Part shown: one piece after another, positions 35,501 through 42,518 of the stretch
Position numbering within the stretch: the stretch's first letter is position 1
How the letters are laid out: each line of letters starts with the position of its first letter
DNA from: an uncultured Selenomonadaceae bacterium
Lineage (GTDB): Bacteria; Bacillota; Negativicutes; Selenomonadales; Selenomonadaceae
Assembly (NCBI GenBank): GCA_905234235.1
Contig: CAJOHN010000001.1
Coordinates: 1-64,000 of the forward strand
Reading direction: 5' to 3'
Length of the DNA stretch: 64,000 bases
The notes under the pieces: model-generated
Database searches by the model: none
The model's input: only the letters and a program-made list of their open reading frames with translations
Told to the model about the DNA's origin: nothing
Translations under genes and position numbers: made by a program

Positions 35501-35916
35501 ATGACTTCGCGCTTTAGGATTAAAAGTTCATTGGTGTCGCCCGTGCGAAATTTCGGGTCGAGGTCAATGCGCGAAAAATTTCTCCGTAATATCGTTTGGC
35601 AAAATGAGTGGAACGTTGAAATCTGCGCGGAACTGAGGAGAATTATTTGGCGTTCGAGGCGGGCTTGATTAGCGGCGTCGAATTCAGCCTCTAATCGTTT
35701 CGTCAGCGCGGCTTGGATTCTTGAACGCATTTCTTGAGCCGCCGCGTTCGTGAATGTCATGATTAACAGTTCGTCGACTTCGCAAAAATTTTCTTCCAGT
35801 AATCGGACGACGCGCTCGACTAACACGCGAGTTTTGCCCGCGCCCGCTCCCGCCGCGATTAATAAATTTTCTCCGCGTGATTCGACTGCCGCTTGTTGTT
35901 CGTGTGTAAGCTCCAT
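32539..35916 (-). CDS. addA: ATP-dependent helicase/nuclease subunit A
   Basis: AddA is the helicase-nuclease chain of the AddAB double-strand break repair complex. The 1125-residue protein has the UvrD/Rep helicase motifs: Q-motif LTHEQQAAVES, Walker A AAGAGAGKTRVLVERV near residue 18, VDEYQDTN, FVGDVKQSIYRFR and LRLLYVAITRAEEKL. The C-terminal RecB-type nuclease motif is WILLDYKTDRD near residue 1070. AddB, which normally sits just upstream and recognises Chi, is not in this window; rfbC is there instead, ending 2 bases before. The length is typical for AddA, so the gene seems whole. Confidence 0.95.
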   Translation of the reverse strand: MELTHEQQAAVESRGENLLIAAGAGAGKTRVLVERVVRLLEENFCEVDELLIMTFTNAAAQEMRSRIQAALTKRLEAEFDAANQARLERQIILLSSAQISTFHSFCQTILRRNFSRIDLDPKFRTGDTNELLILKREVITELFEENYLSETFKNFTDEFGGNVHGDDNLHEMIIKLHDFSLSMPYPDAWLDSLAEPYDLPESARLDDTIWFQFLKPYIDETLQKIFTDCAEARRLAEENNIKADIIGKDFNQINDLKTALDDWNALGDKIRAVKFDRFSVGRVVGDKKIIRDEIKNLRDSYKGKLEKLRKEYFLADENKMIADVRELREPIKELIRVTKAFGQKFAEAKRERGIIDFNDMEHFALKIFDVAPEVAAAYRNKFKFIMVDEYQDTNGVQEAIVQKISRGDNLFFVGDVKQSIYRFRLVDSANFKDKMSDYRCINLSKNFRSREQIITAANEIFKRLMNRRATEIEYDTAAQLQFGASYEGGENYFDQRPEFYYIKKEREPDDDSKDIELEMRFIAGKIHELINSKKLIRDGENYRPVRFKDIVILHRSPKTTAFEILDTLKRFGVPAYVPDEENYFQATEIQIVTSLLSLLDNTRQDIPLAAVMMSSIGDFSAEELAEIRIANPDVDFYTAVSLGSDKCKEFLGKLNRWRELARQLSVPELLSNLYRETGYYDSAGKAERGESAQANLRILIDRATKFESTNARGLSRFVEFIGKIRDSGNDLTTATTLGENDNVVRVVTIHKSKGLEYPVVFVAGVGKKFNAEDYTRAKLFMHKEFGIGAHRTPRGSQLKVKTLATQAVSKKIADESIAEELRLLYVAITRAEEKLFLVGITSKSALDNLRPVDVQSDYDILSAGKFMDWLLPIKDALKFVVKSELVNQSEILMIRERPLAAAQEKISQAPEKLLPTPLAKIPAKLSVTELKRRAEEELPQLETFAQKKLIYRRPDFLQRKEISGAEFGSLMHKVMQSLNLDGDLSAAGIAAQIEELARREIIPKEHAKLIRAEKLAKFFTSDLGKRLVTAQEFYRELPFSRLIDAQKFFHVDEKIFIQGIIDLLFKDAAGQWILLDYKTDRDSEDIAERYRVQIELYAAAVEALLKIKIAEKYLYLLNGGRLIKM

Positions 35917-35918
35917 AA

Positions 35919-36476
35919 TTAAAATTTCAACTCGCCGCGTTCCAAACGTTCACGGAGCGTCGGAGCCTTAGCGTCCTTATCGGCAAGTATCGTCGGCGCA
36001 AAATTCCACGCAATATTTATTTCCTCGTCGTTCCAAATTATATTCCCGTCGCACGCCGGCGCATAAAAATTATCCGCCTTATACTGAATCTCCACGTCGT
36101 CGGTTAAAGTAAGGAAGCCGTGCGCGAACCCGCGAGGTATCAGTAACTGTTTTTTATTCTCGGCAGTCAATTCAACCGCTACCCATTTAGCAAAAGTCTC
36201 CGAGCCTTCGCGAATGTCAACTGCTACATCCAAAAGTTTGCCGCGTGTGCAACGAACTAACTTCGCCTGCGCAAATGGTGCCGTCTGATAGTGTAAGCCG
36301 CGCAGAGTCCCGCGTTGCGCCGAATACGATTGATTATCTTGTACGAAGTTGAAATTCAATCCTGCCGCCTCGAACTTCCGCGCCGACCACGTCTCCATAA
36401 ACCAGCCCCGCGCATCCCCGAAAACTCGCGGCTCCAAAATCAATACGCCTTCCAATTCTGTTTTTGTCACTTGCAT
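35919..36476 (-). CDS. rfbC: dTDP-4-dehydrorhamnose 3,5-epimerase
   Basis: RmlC/RfbC is the third enzyme of dTDP-L-rhamnose synthesis. The 185-residue cupin protein has EPRVFGDARGWFMETW, FVQDNQSYSAQRGTLRGLHYQ (with the active-site His in GLHYQ), RCTRGKLLDVAVDIR, IPRGFAHGFLTL and the Tyr-rich YKADNFYAPACD. The ATG has GGAGG 9 bases upstream. It lies 15 bases after rfbA. rfbB and rfbD, needed for the complete pathway, are not in the window. Confidence 0.95.
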   Translation of the reverse strand: MQVTKTELEGVLILEPRVFGDARGWFMETWSARKFEAAGLNFNFVQDNQSYSAQRGTLRGLHYQTAPFAQAKLVRCTRGKLLDVAVDIREGSETFAKWVAVELTAENKKQLLIPRGFAHGFLTLTDDVEIQYKADNFYAPACDGNIIWNDEEINIAWNFAPTILADKDAKAPTLRERLERGELKF

Positions 36477-36491
36477 TTAAAATTCCTCCCA

Positions 36492-37373
36492 TCATCTGCC
36501 GTGCTTGGCAAGTCGTTGTAAATATTTGCCGTAATCATTTTTGGCGAGCGGCTCGGCAAGTTTCAAAAGTTGCGCCTCGTCGATGTAGTTCATGCGGTAG
36601 GCAATTTCCTCAATGCAAGAAATTTTTAAGCCCTGCCGCGTCTGAATGGTATGAACAAACGCGCCCGCTTGCAAAAGTGATTCGTGAGTGCCGGTATCGA
36701 GCCAAGCATAACCGCGCCGCATTTTCTCGACGCGCAATGTCCCGCGCTCTAAATAAATTTTGTTCACGTCGGTAATTTCAAGTTCGCCGCGAGCCGAAGG
36801 CTTAATCGATTTAGCAACGTCGACAATATTTTTATCGTAGAAATAAAGCCCCGTGACGGCGTAATTCGAGCGCGGTTCCTTAGGTTTTTCTTCGAGGCTG
36901 ACGGCTTGCCCCGTTTGGCGATTGAATTCGACAACGCCATAATTTTGCGGATCGTTGACGTAGTAAGCAAAGACAGTCGCGCCATCATCATTAGCCGCCG
37001 CGTGTTGAACGAGCTTTGCGAAGTCCGCGCCGTAAAAAATATTATCGCCCAAAACTAAAGCGCAACCGTCGCCGCCGATAAATTCCTCGCCGATTAAAAA
37101 TGCCTGCGCAAGACCTTCGGGCTTTGGCTGGACGGCATAAGAAATTTTCAAGCCGAGTTGCGAGCCGTCTTTTAACAATGCTTGGAATAAATGGCTGTCC
37201 TGCGGCGTCGTGATGATTAAAATTTCTCGAATGCCCGCGAGCATTAACGTCGACAACGGATAATAAATCATCGGCTTATCGAAGACCGGCATTAATTGTT
37301 TGGAGACGACTTCCGTCAGCGGGTAGAGGCGCGTGCCCGAACCACCCGCTAAAATTATTCCTTTGCTTATCAT
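36492..37373 (-). CDS. rfbA: Glucose-1-phosphate thymidylyltransferase
   Basis: RmlA/RfbA makes dTDP-glucose from dTTP and glucose-1-phosphate, the first step toward dTDP-rhamnose. The 293-residue nucleotidyltransferase has the signature [17 protein letters not shown] with the catalytic Arg, then [32 protein letters not shown] and [24 protein letters not shown] 37373 has AAGGAGG 9 bases upstream. It is the first gene of the run that continues with rfbC, addA, dapB, flavodoxin and DUF4405, driven by the promoter at 37404-37432. Confidence 0.95.
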   Translation of the reverse strand: MISKGIILAGGSGTRLYPLTEVVSKQLMPVFDKPMIYYPLSTLMLAGIREILIITTPQDSHLFQALLKDGSQLGLKISYAVQPKPEGLAQAFLIGEEFIGGDGCALVLGDNIFYGADFAKLVQHAAANDDGATVFAYYVNDPQNYGVVEFNRQTGQAVSLEEKPKEPRSNYAVTGLYFYDKNIVDVAKSIKPSARGELEITDVNKIYLERGTLRVEKMRRGYAWLDTGTHESLLQAGAFVHTIQTRQGLKISCIEEIAYRMNYIDEAQLLKLAEPLAKNDYGKYLQRLAKHGR

Positions 37374-37403
37374 TGAATTTTCCTCCTTAATTTTCTTGCG
37401 CGT

Positions 37404-37432
37404 ATTGTACACAACAAAAAATCTTTTTGCAA
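37404..37432 (-). promoter_or_regulatory. rfbA promoter, shares its -35 with a divergent promoter
   Basis: On the minus strand TTGCAA (37427-37432) and TACAAT (37404-37409) are 17 bases apart, 31 bases before rfbA. TTGCAA is its own reverse complement and also serves the rightward promoter. Confidence 0.75.
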
Positions 37433-37455
37433 TTCAGCGGGCGGTTGGTTATAAT
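37427..37455 (+). promoter_or_regulatory. Rightward promoter sharing the TTGCAA -35 box
   Basis: TTGCAA (37427-37432) and TATAAT (37450-37455) are 17 bases apart, about 36 bases before the gene at 37491. Confidence 0.8.
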
Positions 37456-37490
37456 AAACCTGAAAAGAACTTGAAAAGGGAGTGAGACTT

Positions 37491-38384
37491 TTGCCGACAG
37501 GAAGAATCGTCGACTTGGCAGCGAAGTCGCAAGAGATAAAAGAGAATGAAGTGCCCGCCGCGCTGATATATTTTGAGGAGCGGGTACCCGTACACGATTG
37601 GCAGGAGCTTTTTTTCATCGCGGTCAAGTGCCTCTACGCCGAATTTCCCGACACGATTAACAGCCTATGCAGTACCGACCCGACGCGCACGCTTTTTTTG
37701 CGAACGAATACAATCGGCATGGTTAAGCCTAAAAAAATTGCGTCGATAATTTACCTCGAAACTAATCGCACGCCGCAACAAATTATCAAGGCGATAAAAT
37801 TAATTTTCAACCGCGCAGATGTCCGCCATCCGCACATGCGAATCGAAGTTCGTGAACCGCTTTATCCGAAAAATTATTTTTCGCCACCGAGAGTAGAAGC
37901 TCCGCCGCCTAAACGCCCGCGCAATCAAAAGCCCGTCCTCCATTTGAATCAGACGATTGAGGAAATGTTGGCGACACTCGACGCAATGGAGCCTTACACG
38001 CCGGAAAATACTCAAGTCGTCCTGCCGCACGCCGAGCCTTACGGGAAAATTGAGCCGCAAGTTTTTGGGAATTTATTTTTCGTATTGGAGGGCGAACGTC
38101 ACGGACCTTTTGATAATGAAAAAAATCGTTACGTCGCGCTTATGCAGTGCCTCGCCGAATTGTATCCGTACCAGATTTTAAAGGAGGCGGGGCATCACAT
38201 AAACAGTATGCACAGGTTGACGCTTATGAAGGGCGCGAGCTATTTGTATTTCCGCGAACCAGTCGAGTTGCCGAATAATTTATTCCTCGATAAGGATTTC
38301 CCCGACCGAGTTCTTGTCGAGAATGAACGATATTATTTGGCGTGTTGCGGGCTTTACTTCGAGAGTGTGATGTTTGGTGCCTGA
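37491..38384 (+). CDS. Hypothetical protein with two related halves
   Basis: I do not recognise this 297-residue protein. The start is taken as TTG 37491, 8 bases after GGGAG; a GTG at 37482 overlaps that site. It has no signal peptide or membrane segment. Two halves of about 95 residues look alike: PAALIYFEER... FFIAVKCLYAEFPDTI... and GNLFFVLEGER... RYVALMQCLAELYPYQI, each with a beta strand, a helix with a conserved Cys-Leu and Glu-x-Pro, then strands. A Pro-rich linker (PPPKRPRNQKP) lies between them. The gene overlaps the start of the acyltransferase gene, so the two work from one transcript. Confidence 0.75.
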   Translation: MPTGRIVDLAAKSQEIKENEVPAALIYFEERVPVHDWQELFFIAVKCLYAEFPDTINSLCSTDPTRTLFLRTNTIGMVKPKKIASIIYLETNRTPQQIIKAIKLIFNRADVRHPHMRIEVREPLYPKNYFSPPRVEAPPPKRPRNQKPVLHLNQTIEEMLATLDAMEPYTPENTQVVLPHAEPYGKIEPQVFGNLFFVLEGERHGPFDNEKNRYVALMQCLAELYPYQILKEAGHHINSMHRLTLMKGASYLYFREPVELPNNLFLDKDFPDRVLVENERYYLACCGLYFESVMFGA

Positions 38385-39399
38385 TAAAACACGAATCGCT
38401 TGGATTGACTTTGCCAAAGGTTTCGTGATGATTCTCGTTGTGCTCGGTCATGTAACAGTTTACGGCGGCGACGCAAATAAATTTGTCTGCGTCTTCCATA
38501 TGCCATTCTTTTTTATAACATCTGGTTTCTTGCTCAATTTAAATAAATGGGGGGGGGCAGAAAATTACAAAAATTTTGTGTCGAAACTTATTAAGCGTCT
38601 GCTCTTGCCATATTATCTGGCAAATTTTTTATGGTATCCGTTCTTGGTGGTGAAGGAGCATTTTTTTGGGCACTTGCTGAAAATAATTTTTTACAGCTCG
38701 CCCATCGAATCATTCTTGGGGATTTTCATTGGTAAGCCGATTCTGTTACCGTTGGGACCGCTTTGGTTTTTGCCGTGCTTGCTAATCGCGGAAATAATTT
38801 TCATTAAGCTTTATAACCGTCTTGCAAAAATGTCTGCAGAAATATTTGTCTTGGCGATAATCTTTGCGGCTTATACGGGTTTAATTTTGAGTCGGTTAGG
38901 TTATCTTCCTTTAGGATTGAACGTCGCGCTCGTCTCACAAGTTTTTTTATTGGTGGGCGTCCTGATTCGCAGATATAACTTCGTAGAGAGAATTGACTTA
39001 AAAATTTGCGGCTTGCTTATTCTGACTTTAACGTGCGCATTCCAATTAAATAAGCACGTGGATATGTCCGCCGCAGTTTTTGGAGATCCGTTGCTATTTT
39101 ATTCGGGAGCTGTTGCGGGCACGTTGATTGTCATGAAACTTTCCTCTTTAATTGCGGGAGGTAAAATTTTTTCGCTGATAAGTGATTGCGGACGACAGAG
39201 CGTAATGATTTTGATTTTGCACCCGTTAATCATTGAGCTTTTCTACAATATTTTTGTCAGAAATAAACTTTGCACACTCCTTGAAATTTACACGGAGCCC
39301 TTGCTGATTCTATGCATGACAGCACTTGGCGTTTTGATTCCGTTGGTTATCGCGGAAAATTTTGGACGGCTCCCCATACTGAAATATTTTTGCGCATAA
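38377..39399 (+). CDS. Acyltransferase 3 family membrane protein with a poly-G tract
   Basis: This 340-residue protein has about ten membrane segments. The N-terminal pattern of the acyltransferase 3 (OafA/NodX/YiaH) family is present: RIAWIDFAKGFVMILVVLGHV, with the catalytic His in LGHV, then FHMPFFFITSGFL and GPLWFLPCLL. Such enzymes O-acetylate surface polysaccharides or other cell-envelope sugars. A run of nine G (38549-38557) encodes Trp-Gly-Gly near residue 60, so a one-base slip would truncate the protein. The start is GTG 38377 or TTG 38374, inside the end of the previous gene. Confidence 0.88.
   Translation: MPDKTRIAWIDFAKGFVMILVVLGHVTVYGGDANKFVCVFHMPFFFITSGFLLNLNKWGGAENYKNFVSKLIKRLLLPYYLANFLWYPFLVVKEHFFGHLLKIIFYSSPIESFLGIFIGKPILLPLGPLWFLPCLLIAEIIFIKLYNRLAKMSAEIFVLAIIFAAYTGLILSRLGYLPLGLNVALVSQVFLLVGVLIRRYNFVERIDLKICGLLILTLTCAFQLNKHVDMSAAVFGDPLLFYSGAVAGTLIVMKLSSLIAGGKIFSLISDCGRQSVMILILHPLIIELFYNIFVRNKLCTLLEIYTEPLLILCMTALGVLIPLVIAENFGRLPILKYFCA
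38549..38557 (+). repeat. G9 homopolymer inside the acyltransferase gene
   Basis: Nine consecutive G in frame as TGG GGG GGG G. In this length as read the gene is ON. It is the longest G or C run noticed in the window. Confidence 0.9.
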
Positions 39400-39416
39400 A
39401 ATTTTTCAACAGTTGC

Positions 39417-39446
39417 TTGCCTGCAGTCAACGTAATGCTTTATAAT
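39417..39446 (+). promoter_or_regulatory. Promoter of the DUF362 gene
   Basis: TTGCCT (39417-39422) and TATAAT (39441-39446) are 18 bases apart, 31 bases before the start at 39477. Confidence 0.65.
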
Positions 39447-39476
39447 CAAGCAGAGTATTTGTAGGAGGCGGTAGCC

Positions 39477-40478
39477 ATGAAAATTTCGCGCAGAAATTTC
39501 GTCAAACTCGCAGGGATTGCAGGCTTAACCGGACTTGTCGGAAACTTAGCGGGTTGTAGCGATAGAACGGCGAGCACAGGACAAATCGCTGAAGCAGATA
39601 AACTTCCTCCCGACGCGAAAGCTAAAGTTTACTTCACCAAGTACATTGACGGCGAACATCTTATCGCTCTCTATAAAAAAATTAATTCCGAAATCACGGG
39701 CAAGGTTGGAATAAAAGTTCATACGGGCGAACAGAATGCTCCCAATATTTTGCCGCGTGATATGGTTCAAATGTTTCAGGCGCAAATTCCAAACTCGGCG
39801 ATTATCGAGACGAATACACTTTACTCCGGTCCGCGCTCGACTACTGAACGTCATAGAAAAATTTTAAAAAGCAACGGCTGGACGTTTTGCCCCGTTGACA
39901 TTCTCGACGAAGAGGGCGACGTTGCTCTTCCCGTTAAAAAGGGCTTTCATCTCCGCGAGGTTGCCGTCGGCTCGCACCTTGTCAATTATGATTCGCTGGT
40001 CGTCCTTACGCATTTTAAGGGGCATTCTATGGGCGGTTTCGGCGGCAGTTTGAAAAATATCGCTATGGGTTGCGTCTCTGCTAAGAAAGGCAAGCGGCAA
40101 GTTCACGGACTCGAAAATTTCGATGAATGGGTTATGGGCGAAACGTTGATGGAACTTTTGGCTGACAGCGGCAAGGCGATTTGCGAGCACTTCGGCAGGA
40201 AAATGGTTTTTATGAACGTCATGTACAGGCTGAGTGTCGATTGCGACTGCGCGGGCGTTGGAGCGGCTGCGCCTGTTATGCCCGACTTGGGGATTCTCGC
40301 CTCGACGGATATTTTAGCTGTTGAACAAGCCGCTATTGACATGATTTACGATTACCCCGAAGACAGCAAAGGCGATTTAATCACGCGCATTGAAAGTCGT
40401 GCGGGGCGTCGACAATTATCCGCTATGGAAGAACATAAAATGGGCACGCCGGATTACGAACTTATTTCAATCGATTAA
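39477..40478 (+). CDS. DUF362 family protein with Tat-type signal
   Basis: This 333-residue protein has a twin-arginine signal (KISRRNFVKLAGIAG) followed by a lipobox-like LAGC near residue 27, so it is probably exported folded and perhaps lipid-anchored. The rest matches DUF362: GEQNAPNILPRDMVQ, THFKGHSMGGFGGSLKNIAMGC and DLGILASTDILAVEQAAIDMIY. No ferredoxin CxxCxxCxxxC motif is present, which some DUF362 proteins have. The function is unknown; Tat export suggests a cofactor. GGAGG is 8 bases upstream. It converges with the GIY-YIG gene, and the two stop codons share the TTAA at 40475-40478. Confidence 0.87.
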   Translation: MKISRRNFVKLAGIAGLTGLVGNLAGCSDRTASTGQIAEADKLPPDAKAKVYFTKYIDGEHLIALYKKINSEITGKVGIKVHTGEQNAPNILPRDMVQMFQAQIPNSAIIETNTLYSGPRSTTERHRKILKSNGWTFCPVDILDEEGDVALPVKKGFHLREVAVGSHLVNYDSLVVLTHFKGHSMGGFGGSLKNIAMGCVSAKKGKRQVHGLENFDEWVMGETLMELLADSGKAICEHFGRKMVFMNVMYRLSVDCDCAGVGAAAPVMPDLGILASTDILAVEQAAIDMIYDYPEDSKGDLITRIESRAGRRQLSAMEEHKMGTPDYELISID

Positions 40479-41944
40479 TCGGCGCGCTTAAACAATTCCT
40501 CAAGAGGCATTTCCACATTGAGGAAATTTTTTATTGCTTCCTGTTGTTCAAGAGAGAACCGACGTTTTCCTGTGATTTTTCTTGAGATTGTAGATTCACG
40601 CACATTCAAAACTTTAGCAAACTGATAGCATCTAACATTTTTTTTCTGTAGCTCAAGCGACAATACAGGGTATAATTTCCAAATAGGCTCGACAGGTGTT
40701 TTTTCAACAGACTTATCGTCTTCTTTTTTAAAAAGTTCATCCAGCGGCATATCAACGCCCAAAAAGTTTTTTATCGCTGTCTGTTGCGTGGATGTAAATC
40801 CAATCTTACCATTAATCTTTTGAGAAATTGACGAGTGACTTAATCCCAAATGTTTTGAAAGTCCTTCAAACGTAATTTCTCTGCGTTGAAGTTCATCTGC
40901 CAAGACTGGATAAGCGTAAATTTTGGGCGTCGGTGTAAATCCGTCGTTTCTGCGAAATAATTCTTCAATCGAAAAATCCACGCCGAGAAACGCTTTTACT
41001 GCCCTCTTTTGTTTAGGTGAAAAATTACCTTTACCGAACATTTTCACTGATAAATTTGGCTCTGAGATATTTAAGGCTTCGGCGAGTTTGGTCAACGTAA
41101 TGTTTTGTCTCTTCAGTTCAGCCGCCAAATTCGGATATACATACGGTTTGGGCGGAAGAGTAAATTCGGGCTTAACGCCATCTGCTCTACGAAACAACTC
41201 CTCCAAAGATATTTCAACTTCAAGAAGGCTTTTGATTGCTTCAGCTTGTTTGAGAGAAAAATTAATCCTGCCGAGTAATCTTTCGCCAAGTTGCTGATTT
41301 GATAAATTGACGTATCGAGAGAGTTGCAAGCGCGTTATTTTTTGTCGTTGCAGAAGCTCTGAGAGTACAGGATAAAATTTCCAGATAATGGCAGGTTGAT
41401 ATTCGCCATTCGCTTTTCTGAAAAGTTCTTCGAGCGGCATGCTTACACCTAAAAATTTCCTAATCGCAATCATCTGTGAGGGCGTAAATCTAGAATTCCC
41501 GTGCATTTTGATTGAAAGTACTTCTTTTTTCATGGCTATATGCCTTGCGAGTTCAGCACGTGAAACGCCTTTTCGTTCGAGTTCAGCATCAAGTATCGGG
41601 TATTGTGAAGGTTTTTTGAGAGCTAGAGATATTTTTAGTTTACTCTTAACTGTCAGTCCGAAAAGCCCATTGCCGCCATCAGTCATGTTGTAACCTTTAG
41701 GAAATTTGCAGTCGTATTTCGCTATCCAAAATTTTTCGCGTTCATTGAGTTGTTCAGCAGTCGCACATTCTTCGAGAATCTTCCAAGTGAAATTTTCAAT
41801 TTTGTATTTCTTCCTCGCTTTACCTATGCAACTCTCCTCGTGAAGATGTTCCTTGAAACGTAGTTCCACCGAGCGCGTTGTCTGTCCGACATATTTTTTA
41901 CCGTCAAGCTCATACGTAATTAGATAAATCCAACCTTTAGCCAT
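40475..41944 (-). CDS. GIY-YIG nuclease domain fused to five tandem helix-turn-helix-like modules
   Basis: Residues 1-95 of this 489-residue protein form a complete GIY-YIG nuclease: WIYLITYELDGKKYVGQT, the catalytic Arg in SVELRFKEHL, the Glu in LNEREKFWI and the Asn in GYNMTDGGNG. Then come five modules at about 115-181, 191-256, 270-335, 345-410 and 425-489, period about 77. Each reads YPxLxxEL-R--IT---LA--L-----S-K--G---F---Q--AIK-FL-V---LEELF, an XRE-like helix-turn-helix. ATG 41944 has GGAGGT upstream; an earlier in-frame start at 41962 lacks support. It may be a homing-type endonuclease or a repeat-guided DNA-binding nuclease. No toxin or restriction partner is visible beside it. Confidence 0.88.
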   Translation of the reverse strand: MAKGWIYLITYELDGKKYVGQTTRSVELRFKEHLHEESCIGKARKKYKIENFTWKILEECATAEQLNEREKFWIAKYDCKFPKGYNMTDGGNGLFGLTVKSKLKISLALKKPSQYPILDAELERKGVSRAELARHIAMKKEVLSIKMHGNSRFTPSQMIAIRKFLGVSMPLEELFRKANGEYQPAIIWKFYPVLSELLQRQKITRLQLSRYVNLSNQQLGERLLGRINFSLKQAEAIKSLLEVEISLEELFRRADGVKPEFTLPPKPYVYPNLAAELKRQNITLTKLAEALNISEPNLSVKMFGKGNFSPKQKRAVKAFLGVDFSIEELFRRNDGFTPTPKIYAYPVLADELQRREITFEGLSKHLGLSHSSISQKINGKIGFTSTQQTAIKNFLGVDMPLDELFKKEDDKSVEKTPVEPIWKLYPVLSLELQKKNVRCYQFAKVLNVRESTISRKITGKRRFSLEQQEAIKNFLNVEMPLEELFKRAD

Positions 41945-41961
41945 GATACCTCCGCCTTTCA

Positions 41962-41990
41962 TTGACAGCGCGGCAAGAGCGGGTTATAAT
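41962..41990 (+). promoter_or_regulatory. Consensus sigma-A promoter with no gene directly behind it
   Basis: TTGACA (41962-41967) and TATAAT (41985-41990) are separated by exactly 17 bases. It points right, away from the GIY-YIG gene whose start it nearly touches, and the next start codon is 178 bases away behind a second promoter. Confidence 0.85.
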
Positions 41991-41996
41991 CGAAAA

Positions 41997-42080
41997 AATT
42001 TTAAAAGGCTCTGTGCTGTCGCTAGTGGTTGTGTTTATAACAATTCAATCTTAGCACAGACAGGGTCTTTTCGCAATGTT
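41997..42080 (+). ncRNA. Candidate small RNA or leader hairpin
   Basis: From the promoter at 41962, transcription would start near 41997. TCTGTGCT (42010-42017) pairs perfectly with AGCACAGA (42053-42060) around a 35-base loop, and a short T-run follows near 42068. There is no open frame. It could equally be the leader of the Hpt gene. Confidence 0.3.
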
Positions 42081-42095
42081 GGGCTTAAAAATTTT

Positions 42096-42124
42096 TTTAC
42101 AAATTGAAACTTACCTGCTATAAT
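42096..42124 (+). promoter_or_regulatory. Promoter of the hpt-kinase unit
   Basis: TTTACA (42096-42101) and TATAAT (42119-42124) are 17 bases apart, 43 bases before the GTG at 42168. Confidence 0.65.
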
Positions 42125-42167
42125 CAACGCCATAATTTCTAAACACTTGTTGAGGAGGATGATTGTT

Positions 42168-42506
42168 GTGCTCACGATTCAAAAACTCCAAGATTATGGG
42201 GTAAACACCAAAGAGGGACTTTCAAGATGCATGGGGATGGAAAAATTTTATTTTCGGATGCTGGGTATGGGGCTCAAAAACGATGCCTTCGACAAGCTCG
42301 AAAAGTTGCTCGCGGAAGGTAATTTGGAAGAGTCTTTTGAACAAGCTCACGCTCTCAAAGGTGTAGTGGGTAACCTCGCAATCACCCCAATCTTTGCAAA
42401 CTTGAGCGAACTTACTGAATCTCTTCGCGCCAAGAAAGATTTGGATTACGTTTCGCTCTATAAGCCTATAAAGGAATTTCGCGACAAGCTCGTTGCAGAA
42501 CTTTAA
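42168..42506 (+). CDS. Histidine phosphotransfer (Hpt) domain protein
   Basis: This 112-residue four-helix protein has the phospho-accepting His at residue 61 in EQAHALKGVVGNLAI, with the Lys three residues on that Hpt domains need. It passes phosphate between receivers in a phosphorelay. I use GTG 42168 because AGGAGG ends 9 bases upstream; an ATG at 42159 directly abuts that site. The hybrid kinase gene follows 12 bases later, and since that kinase has no Hpt domain of its own, the two very probably form one relay. Confidence 0.88.
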   Translation: MLTIQKLQDYGVNTKEGLSRCMGMEKFYFRMLGMGLKNDAFDKLEKLLAEGNLEESFEQAHALKGVVGNLAITPIFANLSELTESLRAKKDLDYVSLYKPIKEFRDKLVAEL

Positions 42507-42518
42507 GGACTGGTCTCA

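Noticed and set aside
40475..41500. Repeated DNA that might suggest a CRISPR array or tandem repeat
   Set aside because: The repeats encode the five HTH-like protein modules, are diverged at DNA level and have a period of about 230 bases.
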